In this document: in pieces, positions 9,627-18,586 of the stretch
Layout: each line of letters starts with the position of its first letter
Numbering within the stretch: position 1 is the stretch's first letter
Source: Crambe crambe
Lineage: Eukaryota > Porifera > Demospongiae > Poecilosclerida > Crambeidae
DNA length: 64,000 nt
Assembly (NCBI GenBank): GCA_963924555.1
Contig: OZ004583.1
Location: 9,128,582 to 9,192,581, forward strand
Direction: 5' to 3'
Notes under the pieces: generated by a model
Seen by the model: only the letters and a program-made list of their open reading frames with translations
What the model was told of the DNA's origin: nothing
Databases searched by the model: none
Made by a program: the position numbers and the translations under genes

Positions 9627-11069
9627 ATGGCAATTTTCGGTGTCCAACTGGTTTTAACAATGATAGTAGCAAGCTTCCTCCACAAGCTCTCTCCCTATTA
9701 CTCCCTGGGTCGCTGGCTCATCACGACTGGTCTCCACCGCTACCTCCCACCCTCAGACAAGCTCCTCCGACCTCACATAGCAACTCCTGCACCTGCCAAC
9801 AAAAACACTAAGAAGAAGGTGGCAAACCAAAGAGAAAAGATCCTCTCCTCCCCCAATTCAAGTCCTGCTGAAATCCTTGCAGCCATAAACTACCAACCTA
9901 ATGCGCTGGACCAGAATATAGCCGTGCCAAAGTCAGCTAACTTGAAGTTGACCAGTACTCCTTTAACATGGGATGATCTAAACTTGCTTCACTTCTCATC
10001 CGAGCTTGAGTTCATGATTAATCTCATGTTGGCAGCAGTGGTGATCTTTTGTGCCACTATTTTGTATTACTATCTGAGACCGAGTGCCACTGGTAGCGAG
10101 TACAACCTCAGTGTCATCTGGATAGCAGTAGTGCTAGGCTACACATTCAGGACTCTCTTCACGCTGACCAAAATCTACCTGAGTGAGGAGCTAGCTCGTC
10201 AGCGTTCCTTGTGTATCGTTTTCACAATGCTCCTCTTTGTCTGTGCCTTGGGGGTGCTTCTAATTGACGAGTCTGTACTCGACTTCGGACTGGAGAAAAG
10301 CCACAAGGACATATCCAAATCTCTCTCCGTTCTCCTTGAAGGTTTTCTGAGAGACACAAAAGACTTCCAAATAATGCCCATGTGGAGTTTCAAAATCCTA
10401 TTGGCTTTTCTTTGCGGATTCATAAGCATGACTCTAATTTTCCCAGGTTTTCGCTTTGCCGATACACATTTCAGTGCCATCCGTTTTTCCAAGATTCCTC
10501 TCTTCAAAACCCTGCTTCATGCTAATTACATCGCTCCCATGTTCTGTCTATCACTATGGATACGACCTTTGAGCCAGGATTTAATCGCAGAGAGGAGCTA
10601 TGTGAATATATTTGGGTTGGCGGAATTGAGCTATGGGAGTTTTAGGGTAGCAACACTTGTGTCCGTGTGTCTACTGAGGGTATGTCTCTTCAGAACTTAC
10701 CTGCAGTCTTACTTGGATACAGCCAAATGGAAAGTTGAGAATTTAAAGCAAGAGCAAGGACGGATCACTATCTCCAACTTGAGAAAGAAAGTTTCAAACA
10801 TTTTCTCGTTTTATGCTGCCTTGGGTATCCAGTATATAGCTCCCTATGTCATCTTATTATGTGTCACACTTATTCTCAGTGTTTCCATGACAAGCAACAC
10901 TTCTCCCATCGACCAGGGTATCAGTTCCAGTGAGAATGTGAATATATTTCGATCCTCTGGTCTGGGAACCAGTTCCTTCCAAGGCTGCATAGCGTTTGTG
11001 TGCTGGTGGGTGTGTTTCACAAATGCTGTCACTTCAGGATTTGGGGCCATCTTGAAAGAATTCATCTAA
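9627..11069 (+). CDS. TMEM161: TMEM161 family multi-pass membrane protein, intronless
   Basis: Encodes 480 aa, matching the vertebrate TMEM161A/B length of about 480-487. The N-terminus MAIFGVQLVLTMIVASFL, then LSPYYSLGRWLITTGLHRY, is the hallmark of the family. Further hydrophobic segments occur at about 130-150, 160-180, 190-215, 250-275, 295-320, 345-360, 395-420 and at the C-terminus, consistent with a polytopic membrane protein. The role is poorly known; vertebrate TMEM161B has been linked to cardiac rhythm and cortical development. Lack of introns is unusual for this family and suggests intron loss or an old retrocopy that became the main gene. A transposon (E2) sits 27 bp after the stop codon. 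One gene is seen here; whether it is pro-orthologous to both A and B was not tested. Confidence 0.93.
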   Translation: MAIFGVQLVLTMIVASFLHKLSPYYSLGRWLITTGLHRYLPPSDKLLRPHIATPAPANKNTKKKVANQREKILSSPNSSPAEILAAINYQPNALDQNIAVPKSANLKLTSTPLTWDDLNLLHFSSELEFMINLMLAAVVIFCATILYYYLRPSATGSEYNLSVIWIAVVLGYTFRTLFTLTKIYLSEELARQRSLCIVFTMLLFVCALGVLLIDESVLDFGLEKSHKDISKSLSVLLEGFLRDTKDFQIMPMWSFKILLAFLCGFISMTLIFPGFRFADTHFSAIRFSKIPLFKTLLHANYIAPMFCLSLWIRPLSQDLIAERSYVNIFGLAELSYGSFRVATLVSVCLLRVCLFRTYLQSYLDTAKWKVENLKQEQGRITISNLRKKVSNIFSFYAALGIQYIAPYVILLCVTLILSVSMTSNTSPIDQGISSSENVNIFRSSGLGTSSFQGCIAFVCWWVCFTNAVTSGFGAILKEFI

Positions 11070-11096
11070 AACCTACAACATTCTATTTACATGAAT

Positions 11097-11974
11097 CATA
11101 GATAGTAGACACGGAACAGGATTGGAAACTTAATACTACCATGCGCGTGCTATCCGTGTTTGCCGGGAAATTTTGGCGCGAGATATGAATGCATAGTTAC
11201 CACATAGTTAAGGATGAGTTCTGCAAAAGATATCAGAGTAGATATTAGTCTAGTAGCTTAATATTAGCTGGGCTAGAGTGTTTCCATGTTGTGTTTCTAT
11301 AAAAATAATAAAACTTAATATGATACTAGATCTAGCTAGACAGTACAAATCTATGAGAGATTCAGTATCTCAAGGATTTTGAAAGATGAAGAGTTTAGTC
11401 TTCCTCTCCAGCCATCTATAGATGCCCATTCTTGTGCAGAGAGCTTTATGGAGTGGATAATAAAACATGATAATGCAAATAAATAATAGAAATGTAATAA
11501 TAATAACTATTTAACCCATAGTTTAACACTGCAATCAAAAAAACTAACAGCTATGAATCAATATAACATATATCATCCGATAGACAAACTATTATACTAC
11601 TAAAAGATACCAAACACTTGACTTCTAAATTTATGTGAGTCCTGTTTTAGTCCCACAAATTGGTAGGCCTATAAAATCTTTAGCAACATATCCTACACCA
11701 AGAACAATTACTACACTCTTTATTTCAGTCTATTCCAGTAAGAAACTTTACCTTCCAAACTTCTATAGGATAAAATTGCTAGAAAAGTACTTGCACTCGT
11801 AGCTCTAGTCCCACAAAGTCTATACCTCTCTTCCTCAGAAAATGTATTGCGACAATAGGGCTAAATTTTCTATGGTTACAACGCGGATAGCATGCGCGAA
11901 ATGTATTAGCTTAATGGGCGTGACGTCACATGACGTAGGCAGTTTCCAATCCTGTTCCGTGTCTAATATCTATG
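11097..11974. mobile_element. Non-autonomous DNA transposon E2 with 33-bp terminal inverted repeats and 7-bp target duplication
   Basis: Left end 11097-11129 and right end 11942-11974 are inverted repeats differing at about two positions. Both are flanked by a perfect 7-bp direct repeat CATGAAT (11090-11096 and 11975-11981), which fixes the ends. The 878-bp body is AT-rich without a transposase. The copy at 21478-22041 is the same element in the opposite orientation with about 314 bp missing from the interior. The termini resemble those of E1. A 7-bp duplication with ends beginning CATAG leaves P-like and other cut-and-paste superfamilies possible; I do not assign one. Confidence 0.9.
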
Positions 11975-12152
11975 CATGAATCTTAATAATGAAACACAGT
12001 GGGCGTGGCTTACGAATTTTCCCGCGTATTTCCCACTGACCAATCAGAATGTGCAATTCAGGCTAGATCCACCCATCTAGCAGGCAAGCTGAGCTGCTGC
12101 ACATGCGGGCTGATAAGTCATTAAGGGCTGCCAGAAATATTAAGCAAGGATA

Positions 12153-14144
12153 ATGAGTGGATCAGATTCTGATCGGGAAATTTGCTTCAAGTCAGTGAAG
12201 ATCTTAAAACAGGATTGCTTGGGGGTTGGATGTTTTGGATCAGTCTACAAGGCACAGTGTGATGACTTGATGTGTGCTGCTAAAATCATCCATCCGACAC
12301 TCGTGATTATGGACCCTAAACTAGCAGCTGGAGTCTCCCCAAGCAAATCTCACAGGCTACCCTTTCGAAGGTTCGAGCAGGAGTGTGTATTTCTGAGTCG
12401 CATTGCTCACCCTCACATTGTCCAGTATTTAGGAGTCCACCTTGATCCAGCGAGCAACCTCCCTGTGCTGCTGATGGAGTTAATGGATCAGAGCTTGACC
12501 CACTTCCTAGAGAAATCTCAGACACCACTTTCTTTCCAAACTCAAGTTGGTATCTGTCACGATGTTGCCCTGGCACTATCCTTCCTCCACTCAAATCACA
12601 TCCTTCACAGAGATCTCTCCAGCAACAACGTCCTGATGATCAGAGATGTGCGAGCAAAAATCACTGACTTTGGCATGGCAATATTTCAAGATAAGCTCTT
12701 GAATAGAACTGGGACAACATGCCCTGGGACACCAGTTTACATGCCCCCTGAGGCAAAGACCCCAAAGCCTATACTGTGTGATAAGACTGACTGTTTTTCC
12801 TATGGAGTACTCACCATTCAGATCTTGACAAAGGAGTTTCCAGAACCAGAGGATCGTCCATATAAAAAACCTCTATTGGCTTCCTACGAACCTGAAATAG
12901 AACTGAGACAGAACCATATCTCTCTTGTTCCTACAGATCATCCTCTCCGAGCGATGGCCATCAAGTGTCTCAAATACAAGCACGAAAACAGACCAACTTC
13001 AAGAGAGTTGTGCTCAAGAATCAGAGAAGTGAAGAGCTCCCTTCCTCCTCCTCCAGAACAAAGCAGAAAAGCCGTTAAACGTAGTTGTCCAGAGCCTGAA
13101 ATACACCAACCAGTAGCCAAGAAAGACAAATGCAATGACACTGAGACATACAGCAAGCCTGTCATGAAGAAGCTGTTTAAACAGATCAATGAATTAAACC
13201 AGAAGGACGAAGGGTGGGATGTGATTACTGCAGCCGACTCCACAAAGGTTGAAGACATTTCTGAAAAGACTGGGATCAGGTGGAGAGAGAAAACGCAAAA
13301 GGCGCCTCAAGACATGCACAGGATTACCAATTCCGTGTTGAAAGATGGCATCATGTACTTCCTGCACGGGCCCAATCGAAAAACGATGTATTCGTTCAAG
13401 GTTCTCCACCATTTATGGACAAAGCACAGTGATAGTCCTGAAGAGCGGGCAAGTTTAGCTGTTGTCAACACTCGAGTGGTTGTGGTAGGAGGCAAAAACT
13501 CCAACAAACTTTACAGTTTGGTGGACGAAAAGTGGTCACAGAAACTTCCATCGATGTATACCAAGCGATACGATGCCGTCACTGCAAGTTCTAGCTCGCA
13601 TTTGATTGTGATCGGCGGATTCAGCAAGAGCAATGCATATCTCAAAACTGTTGAGATTCTCGACATTGACACCCTCGAATGGTCCGTAGTGGCCCACGTC
13701 CCAGACCCATGTGTCGGTCTCTCATCTGCCTCCATTTGTGCACAAAAAATCTACATCTTCAGCAACTTGAACTCAAAAGTGTACATGAGTAAATTGGATG
13801 CTCTCGTGAATTCAAGGGGCATCTTATCATTTGCAGCAAGTTTCAGTACTCCTAGTCCTGTGTGGATTGAGGCCAAGAATCTCCCCGTCTCTGCCGCTGC
13901 GAGTGTTTCCATTGAGGATAAACTGTATGCTGTTGGAGGGAAGTTTCAGAATGGAAGACCGACCACTGCTATGTATCGATACAATCCGCAACGTGACAAC
14001 TGGTGTATCGTGAGTCATATCAACAAGGCCAGATCTCAGTGCTTCGCTGCTGCTGTGAACAAACAAATGGTTGTAGTGGGAGGGGTCTGTGAATCAGATA
14101 ACCCCACAAGAACAGTGGAGACAGCCATGTGGAAATGTGTATGA
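12153..14144 (+). CDS. Intronless TKL-like protein kinase with kelch repeats (copy 4)
   Basis: Encodes 663 aa in one exon from the first ATG. Kinase features: GVGCFGSV loop (about 25-32), K44, HRDLSSNN with H152/D154, DFG at 172-174, and MPPEAK. A proline/basic linker of roughly 290-330 residues replaces the coiled coil of copy 3. Kelch blades run from about 375 to the end (VVVGGKN, VIGGFSK, AVGGKFQ, VVGGVCE). It is most similar to copy 5; one kelch segment (from YSLVDEKW to FSNLNS) is almost identical in both, down to many silent bases. The upstream flank contains element E2, which ends 178 bp before the ATG. Confidence 0.93.
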   Translation: MSGSDSDREICFKSVKILKQDCLGVGCFGSVYKAQCDDLMCAAKIIHPTLVIMDPKLAAGVSPSKSHRLPFRRFEQECVFLSRIAHPHIVQYLGVHLDPASNLPVLLMELMDQSLTHFLEKSQTPLSFQTQVGICHDVALALSFLHSNHILHRDLSSNNVLMIRDVRAKITDFGMAIFQDKLLNRTGTTCPGTPVYMPPEAKTPKPILCDKTDCFSYGVLTIQILTKEFPEPEDRPYKKPLLASYEPEIELRQNHISLVPTDHPLRAMAIKCLKYKHENRPTSRELCSRIREVKSSLPPPPEQSRKAVKRSCPEPEIHQPVAKKDKCNDTETYSKPVMKKLFKQINELNQKDEGWDVITAADSTKVEDISEKTGIRWREKTQKAPQDMHRITNSVLKDGIMYFLHGPNRKTMYSFKVLHHLWTKHSDSPEERASLAVVNTRVVVVGGKNSNKLYSLVDEKWSQKLPSMYTKRYDAVTASSSSHLIVIGGFSKSNAYLKTVEILDIDTLEWSVVAHVPDPCVGLSSASICAQKIYIFSNLNSKVYMSKLDALVNSRGILSFAASFSTPSPVWIEAKNLPVSAAASVSIEDKLYAVGGKFQNGRPTTAMYRYNPQRDNWCIVSHINKARSQCFAAAVNKQMVVVGGVCESDNPTRTVETAMWKCV

Positions 14145-14566
14145 AAACACCAACGTGTGAAGTACACCTTCTAACATATTATTCCCAAGATCATACCACT
14201 GATAGATATCTCCTTTCTTACATTTATGGAAATGTGTATGGAACACCAACCAGCATGATTATTTTTGTATGTTGCACTGTAGAGGTTGTAGCTAATATTA
14301 TGCTACTGATATCTCCCACTTAATAATAATATAACATTATTCTCTGCCACCATAGTTATCCAATGCTATTGTGTTACACATGCCTCTACTGTAGCTGGCC
14401 ACAAACAAAGGGAGGGAGAATTCTTTGTGGTCTGTATGATGCATGACCTTCAGGGCCAAGGTCACATACAGACAGGTGTTCATAATCTCACTGATAAGAA
14501 TACTTCCAGGCCTGCTATCAAGGAAGGGCAGAAATGTGCCATTGACAAGACTGAATTGCTATCATC

Positions 14567-16567
14567 ATGAATAGATCAGATTCTGAGTGTGAGAGGAAAA
14601 TAGGCTTTAATAGCATAGAGATCTCGAAACAAGAATGTCTGGGGACAGGATCATATGGTGCAGTCTACAAGGCCCAATGTGATGACTTGATATGTGCAGC
14701 TAAAGTCATCCATTCAACGCTTGTGGACCTCAAAGAGACAGTTCAAATCTCCCAAGACAAGTCTCACAGACTTCCCCTTCGAAGATTCGAGCAAGAGTGT
14801 ATGTTTCTGAGTCGTATTGTTCACCCTAATATCATCCAGTATTTGGGAGTGTGTCGAGACCCTATGAACAACCTCCCCGTGCTGCTGATGGAGTTAATGA
14901 ATCAAAGCTTGACTAATTTCCTGGAAGATAGTGAGGTTATCTCATTCCGTACTCAAGTCAATATCTGTCATGACATTGCTCTTGCATTGTCCTTCCTCCA
15001 CTCCAATGGTATCATCCACAGAGATCTCTCCAGCAACAACATCCTGATGATAGGAGATGTCCGTGCAAAAGTCACTGATTTTGGCATGGCTATATTCGAA
15101 GAGTCGATCTTGAATGACACTGGAACGATATGTCCCGGGACTCCAGTTTACATGCCCCCTGAGGTAAAAACTCGCAATCCTTTAATACGTGATAAGATGG
15201 ACTGTTTTTCCTATGGGGTACTGACCATTCAGATCTTAACAAAGGAGTTTCCAAAACCAGAGGATCGTCCGTACAAGAAGGGGGTATGGGACGCGTACGA
15301 ACCAGAAATAGACCTAAGACTAAACCATATCTCTCTTGTTCCTTCAGATCATCCTCTTCGAGCAATTGCTATCAATTGTCTCAAATATAAACACGAGAAC
15401 AGACCAACTTCAAGAGAGTTATGCACACGAATGATGAAAGTCAAAAATACTCCCTTTCCTCCACCTTCCACTGTGCAGCGAGATAGGAGAGCAACCATTA
15501 ATGGCACTCCAGAGCCTCAATCTTGCCAGCCAGATGAAACAGAAAGCCTCAATGGCACGAGGTATGATCCATCCATGATGAATCGGCTAGCAGGGGAGAT
15601 CAATCAGCTGGGGGAGAAAGATGAGTGGGTGGTGGTTAGTACGACCGATTCGCAGGATTTTAGACCCACTAAATGTACGCAGATCCAAGATGTGTCTTCT
15701 ACAACAGGGATTAATTGGAGAGGACAAACGCAAAGGGCTCCTCGAGAATTATACATGACCACTGCTTGCGTATCAATGGATGGCACCATTTATTTCCTGT
15801 ATGGGCCTGATCGAACGACTGTGTATTCCTTCGAAGTCACTTACCACAAATGGACCAAGTTAACTGAAAGTCCCAAGGAGAGAGCCAGTTTGGCTGTTGT
15901 TAACACTCGATTGGTTGCGGTTGGAGGGAAATATTCCAACAAACTTTACAGTTTGGTGGATGAAAAGTGGGAAGAGAAACTTCCTTCAATGTATACCAAG
16001 CGATACGATGCCGTCACTGCAAGTTCTAGCTCACATTTGATTGTCATTGGTGGATTCAGCAAGAGCAACTCATATCTCAAAACCGTTGAGATTCTCAACA
16101 TTGACGACTTCCAATGGTCTGTAGTGGCCCACGTCCCAGAACCATGTGTTGGTCTCTCATCTGCCTCCATTTGTGCACGAAAAATCTACATCTTCAGCAA
16201 TCTGAATTCAACCGTGCACTTTTGCGAATTAAACACCCTTGTTGACTCAAATTCTAACTCTGCAAATTCAGCATGGCAAAGAGCTGAGGATCTCCCAGTC
16301 TCGTCAGCTGCCAGTGTTGTTATCGACAACAAGCTGTATGCAATAGGTGGCAAGCAGCCAAATGGAAGGCCGACAACTGCTGTTTATTTCTACAATCAGC
16401 GACTGCAACGCAACAACTGGTACATTGTGAGTCATATCAACACAGCAAGGTCTCAGTGCTTTGCTTCTGCCATTAAGAGGCAGATGGTTGTAGTGGGAGG
16501 TGTGGGTGAGTCGGACAGCCCCATAGACACTGTTGAAACTGCAATATTTAGAAGAATGTGTTATTGA
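14567..16567 (+). CDS. Intronless TKL-like protein kinase with kelch repeats (copy 5)
   Basis: Encodes 666 aa in one exon from ATG 14567. Kinase features: GTGSYGAV loop, K46, HRDLSSNN with H151/D153, DFG at about 171, and MPPEVK instead of the MPPEA of the others. Kelch blades begin near 385 (VAVGGKY, VIGGFSK, AIGGKQP, VVGGVGE). It is the sister of copy 4: both share the short linker and the same MYTKRYDAVTASSSS kelch stretch. It is the last member of the array, and the LAMP-like cluster starts about 150 bp downstream. The catalytic set is complete, so an active kinase is expected; the substrate is unknown. Confidence 0.93.
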   Translation: MNRSDSECERKIGFNSIEISKQECLGTGSYGAVYKAQCDDLICAAKVIHSTLVDLKETVQISQDKSHRLPLRRFEQECMFLSRIVHPNIIQYLGVCRDPMNNLPVLLMELMNQSLTNFLEDSEVISFRTQVNICHDIALALSFLHSNGIIHRDLSSNNILMIGDVRAKVTDFGMAIFEESILNDTGTICPGTPVYMPPEVKTRNPLIRDKMDCFSYGVLTIQILTKEFPKPEDRPYKKGVWDAYEPEIDLRLNHISLVPSDHPLRAIAINCLKYKHENRPTSRELCTRMMKVKNTPFPPPSTVQRDRRATINGTPEPQSCQPDETESLNGTRYDPSMMNRLAGEINQLGEKDEWVVVSTTDSQDFRPTKCTQIQDVSSTTGINWRGQTQRAPRELYMTTACVSMDGTIYFLYGPDRTTVYSFEVTYHKWTKLTESPKERASLAVVNTRLVAVGGKYSNKLYSLVDEKWEEKLPSMYTKRYDAVTASSSSHLIVIGGFSKSNSYLKTVEILNIDDFQWSVVAHVPEPCVGLSSASICARKIYIFSNLNSTVHFCELNTLVDSNSNSANSAWQRAEDLPVSSAASVVIDNKLYAIGGKQPNGRPTTAVYFYNQRLQRNNWYIVSHINTARSQCFASAIKRQMVVVGGVGESDSPIDTVETAIFRRMCY

Positions 16568-16995
16568 TAATATTATGCCCGTGGCTATGATACAATGTCA
16601 TTCACATTGTCGACTTCTACATTATATTTATGCGCGTGCGCGCGCCACGAGATTGAACTCATATATGCGCTCATTGACCTTGCAATCGTGGGATGAACTG
16701 AGCTGAAGAAATTTTGCTCCTCTATGGATGAGCTTATTAGGATAGTGATCCTCCTTTGTATGAGTGTGCTTGGTAAGTTTATATGTAAGAGCTAAATTAT
16801 AAGCAGCTGAAGATGATCTAATTGATGCTACATTCATTTAGCTAATGGTGTGTGGTCCTTTCATAATTGAAATGCTCTAGTCCCTTGTGATGAACTTGGT
16901 GTAATTGAACAATAATGTCTACATTGTGTAAAATATCCTTTTTCCTATTTTTAACCTCAACACAAGAAGCATCTCCTACTTCTGCTCTAACTGGT

Positions 16996-17206
16996 ACTCC
17001 TGCTCCAACTCCTACTCCTGGCGTAACTACCACTCCTGCTCCAACTCCTACTCCTGGCATAACTACCACTCCTGGTATAACTACCACTCCTGCTCCAACT
17101 CCTACTCCTGGCATAACTACCACTCCTGGTGTAACTACCACTCCTGCTCCAACTCCTACTCCTGGCGTAACTACCACTCCTGCTCCAACTACTACTGCTG
17201 CTCCAA
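16996..17206. repeat. Minisatellite coding for a Thr/Pro (mucin-like) hinge
   Basis: Units of about 18-36 bp built on ACTCCTGCTCCAACTCCTAC, then CCTGGCRTAACTACC, repeat about seven times within exon 2 of LAMP-like copy A. The translation is an APTPTPG/TTTP repeat likely to be O-glycosylated. Confidence 0.9.
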
Positions 17207-17367
17207 CTGCTCCTAATAATATAAGACGATACAGTATTCATGATAATGATGGTGACTATTGTGTTGTCTTGGAGGCTGTTATGGTGATGTTTTTCACACC
17301 CCCAGTAAGTCATACTTCCCCTTAGTCTCATGAACTAGACCCTACATGCGAAAAAAAACAACAGAAG

Positions 17368-17673
17368 GGTCTGGTGAGTATGCTATACCAGTTTTGTTGC
17401 ATTCCCCAGGAATTATTGCTTATGGAGGATCACATGTTCACGTAAAGATTAATAAAAATGCAACTGGCTTTGTTTTTGTGCAATTCATTTCTCACAGTCA
17501 CAGGAGTTGGACTACATCAATGGAGGATTGTCATGATAGCAGGTCAGCTTCACTCGACTTACCGCCTCAAGCGAGAGCAAGAAGAGAGAACCTTGCATGC
17601 GCATGTAGGTTAGTGGGCGTGTAATTAAATTCCTCTGCAACAAAACTGGTATAGCTAGCACACTCACCAGACC
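17368..17673. mobile_element. 306-bp inverted-repeat element in intron 2 of LAMP-like copy A
   Basis: The left end begins GGTCTGGTGAGTATGCTATA and the right end is its near reverse complement, with a 4-base indel; the arms span about 46 bp (17368-17414 and 17628-17673). There is no coding capacity and no clear target duplication. It is consistent with a MITE. Confidence 0.7.
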
Positions 17674-18486
17674 ATTTGATTCACAAGACCAACTTCCCCT
17701 TACTCTGTTGATCAATAGCTTTAAAACTGCTCAGGGGCAAAGTGAAAAGATGGCTGTTTCATTAGATGGTTGTGACGTGGACCGTGTACTGAGTCATTGT
17801 AATGCAAGCATATCCAGCCATAAATGTGATGGATGTTTATGCTAGAGTCAATTTTGAATTTGCTGAAGCAAGTATATAGCTAATTAAGAGCAGTGAGCTA
17901 TCTGTTGCATCCAAGATTATATGTCATAATAAAGTAGCTATCTAGTGAAGTCATAATATATATTGTGCCCATGAACTATGAGTAGAGTCATTATGTCAAA
18001 TTATGATGATAATATCATTTATGGTAATTCTATACTTAATTATGTGTGGACTGACCTAGTTACTACATGTAGACTGGGTGAATTTCCACTACCAGTGACA
18101 CTCACAGGCTGTATCAACAAGATTGAATTGGAGTGCTCTTTCTCTTGCAATGCTGCACAGTAGACAACATTCAACTCCAGGTTACCTTTCAGTTCAAGAA
18201 TGCCACAAGTGGACAATTTGATAAGCAGTTCAATAGAATTAGTTCTCATAAAATTAGCTTATGGTCTTGATTGTTGTGTACATCATGGAGTCAAAGAAGG
18301 CACTAAGATTCTGTATTCTGTATTGAATATGTTTAGTGTAGCTAGGTTACTTGCAGACTAGGGTTCTCTTGCAGAATTTAACATTTGATCATGAAGAATT
18401 TTTAAGGATTGGGACTGTTTATGCGCATGCGTTGTAAATACAATTTCTTATAAAAATTGTCCACAATGCCCTGCCAGTTAGGTATA

Positions 18487-18539
18487 GTCTCGGGCCCGAC
18501 CCTTCCCTCGCGGTTGGTAAAGGGTCGGGCCCGCGAGAC
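18487..18539. mobile_element. 53-bp fold-back element flanked by TA, upstream of LAMP-like copy B
   Basis: The sequence runs GTCTCGGGCCCGACCC, then a short loop containing CCCTCGCGGTTGGTAA, then GGGTCGGGCCCGCGAGAC, with TA on each side (18485-18486 and 18540-18541). The same terminal sequence bounds the element at 20936-22097, so this is probably a minimal deletion derivative of that family. It lies 47 bp before the copy B start codon. Confidence 0.7.
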
Positions 18540-18586
18540 TAAGTTAGGTACTAGGTACGCTCAACGTATATACGTATGACGACGAG

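Larger units (their letters stand above)
16724..18240 (+). pseudogene. LAMP-like gene copy A, broken in its 3' half
   Basis: Exon 1 (16724-16772, signal-peptide like, MDELIRIVILLCMSVLG) and exon 2 (16967-17304) are intact. Exon 2 encodes a Thr/Pro hinge of repeated APTPTPG/VTTTP units, followed by the family segment DGDYCVVLEA. Exon 3 (starting at 17731 after a CTGCTCAG acceptor) begins normally with GQSEKMAVSL. A deletion relative to copy B then shifts the frame to a TAG near 17855. A remnant of exon 5 at about 18100-18230 (CTCTTTCTCTTGCAATGCTG and following) is frameshifted with an internal deletion; no transmembrane exon is visible. Intron 2 contains an inverted-repeat insertion. A truncated secreted product from exons 1-3 is conceivable, but decay is the simpler reading. 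Confidence 0.7.

Noticed and set aside
16842..17331. Long open frames on the minus strand with Val/Gly or Ser/Arg repeats
   Set aside because: They are the complement of the plus-strand Thr/Pro minisatellite in LAMP-like exon 2; the splice structure supports the plus strand.
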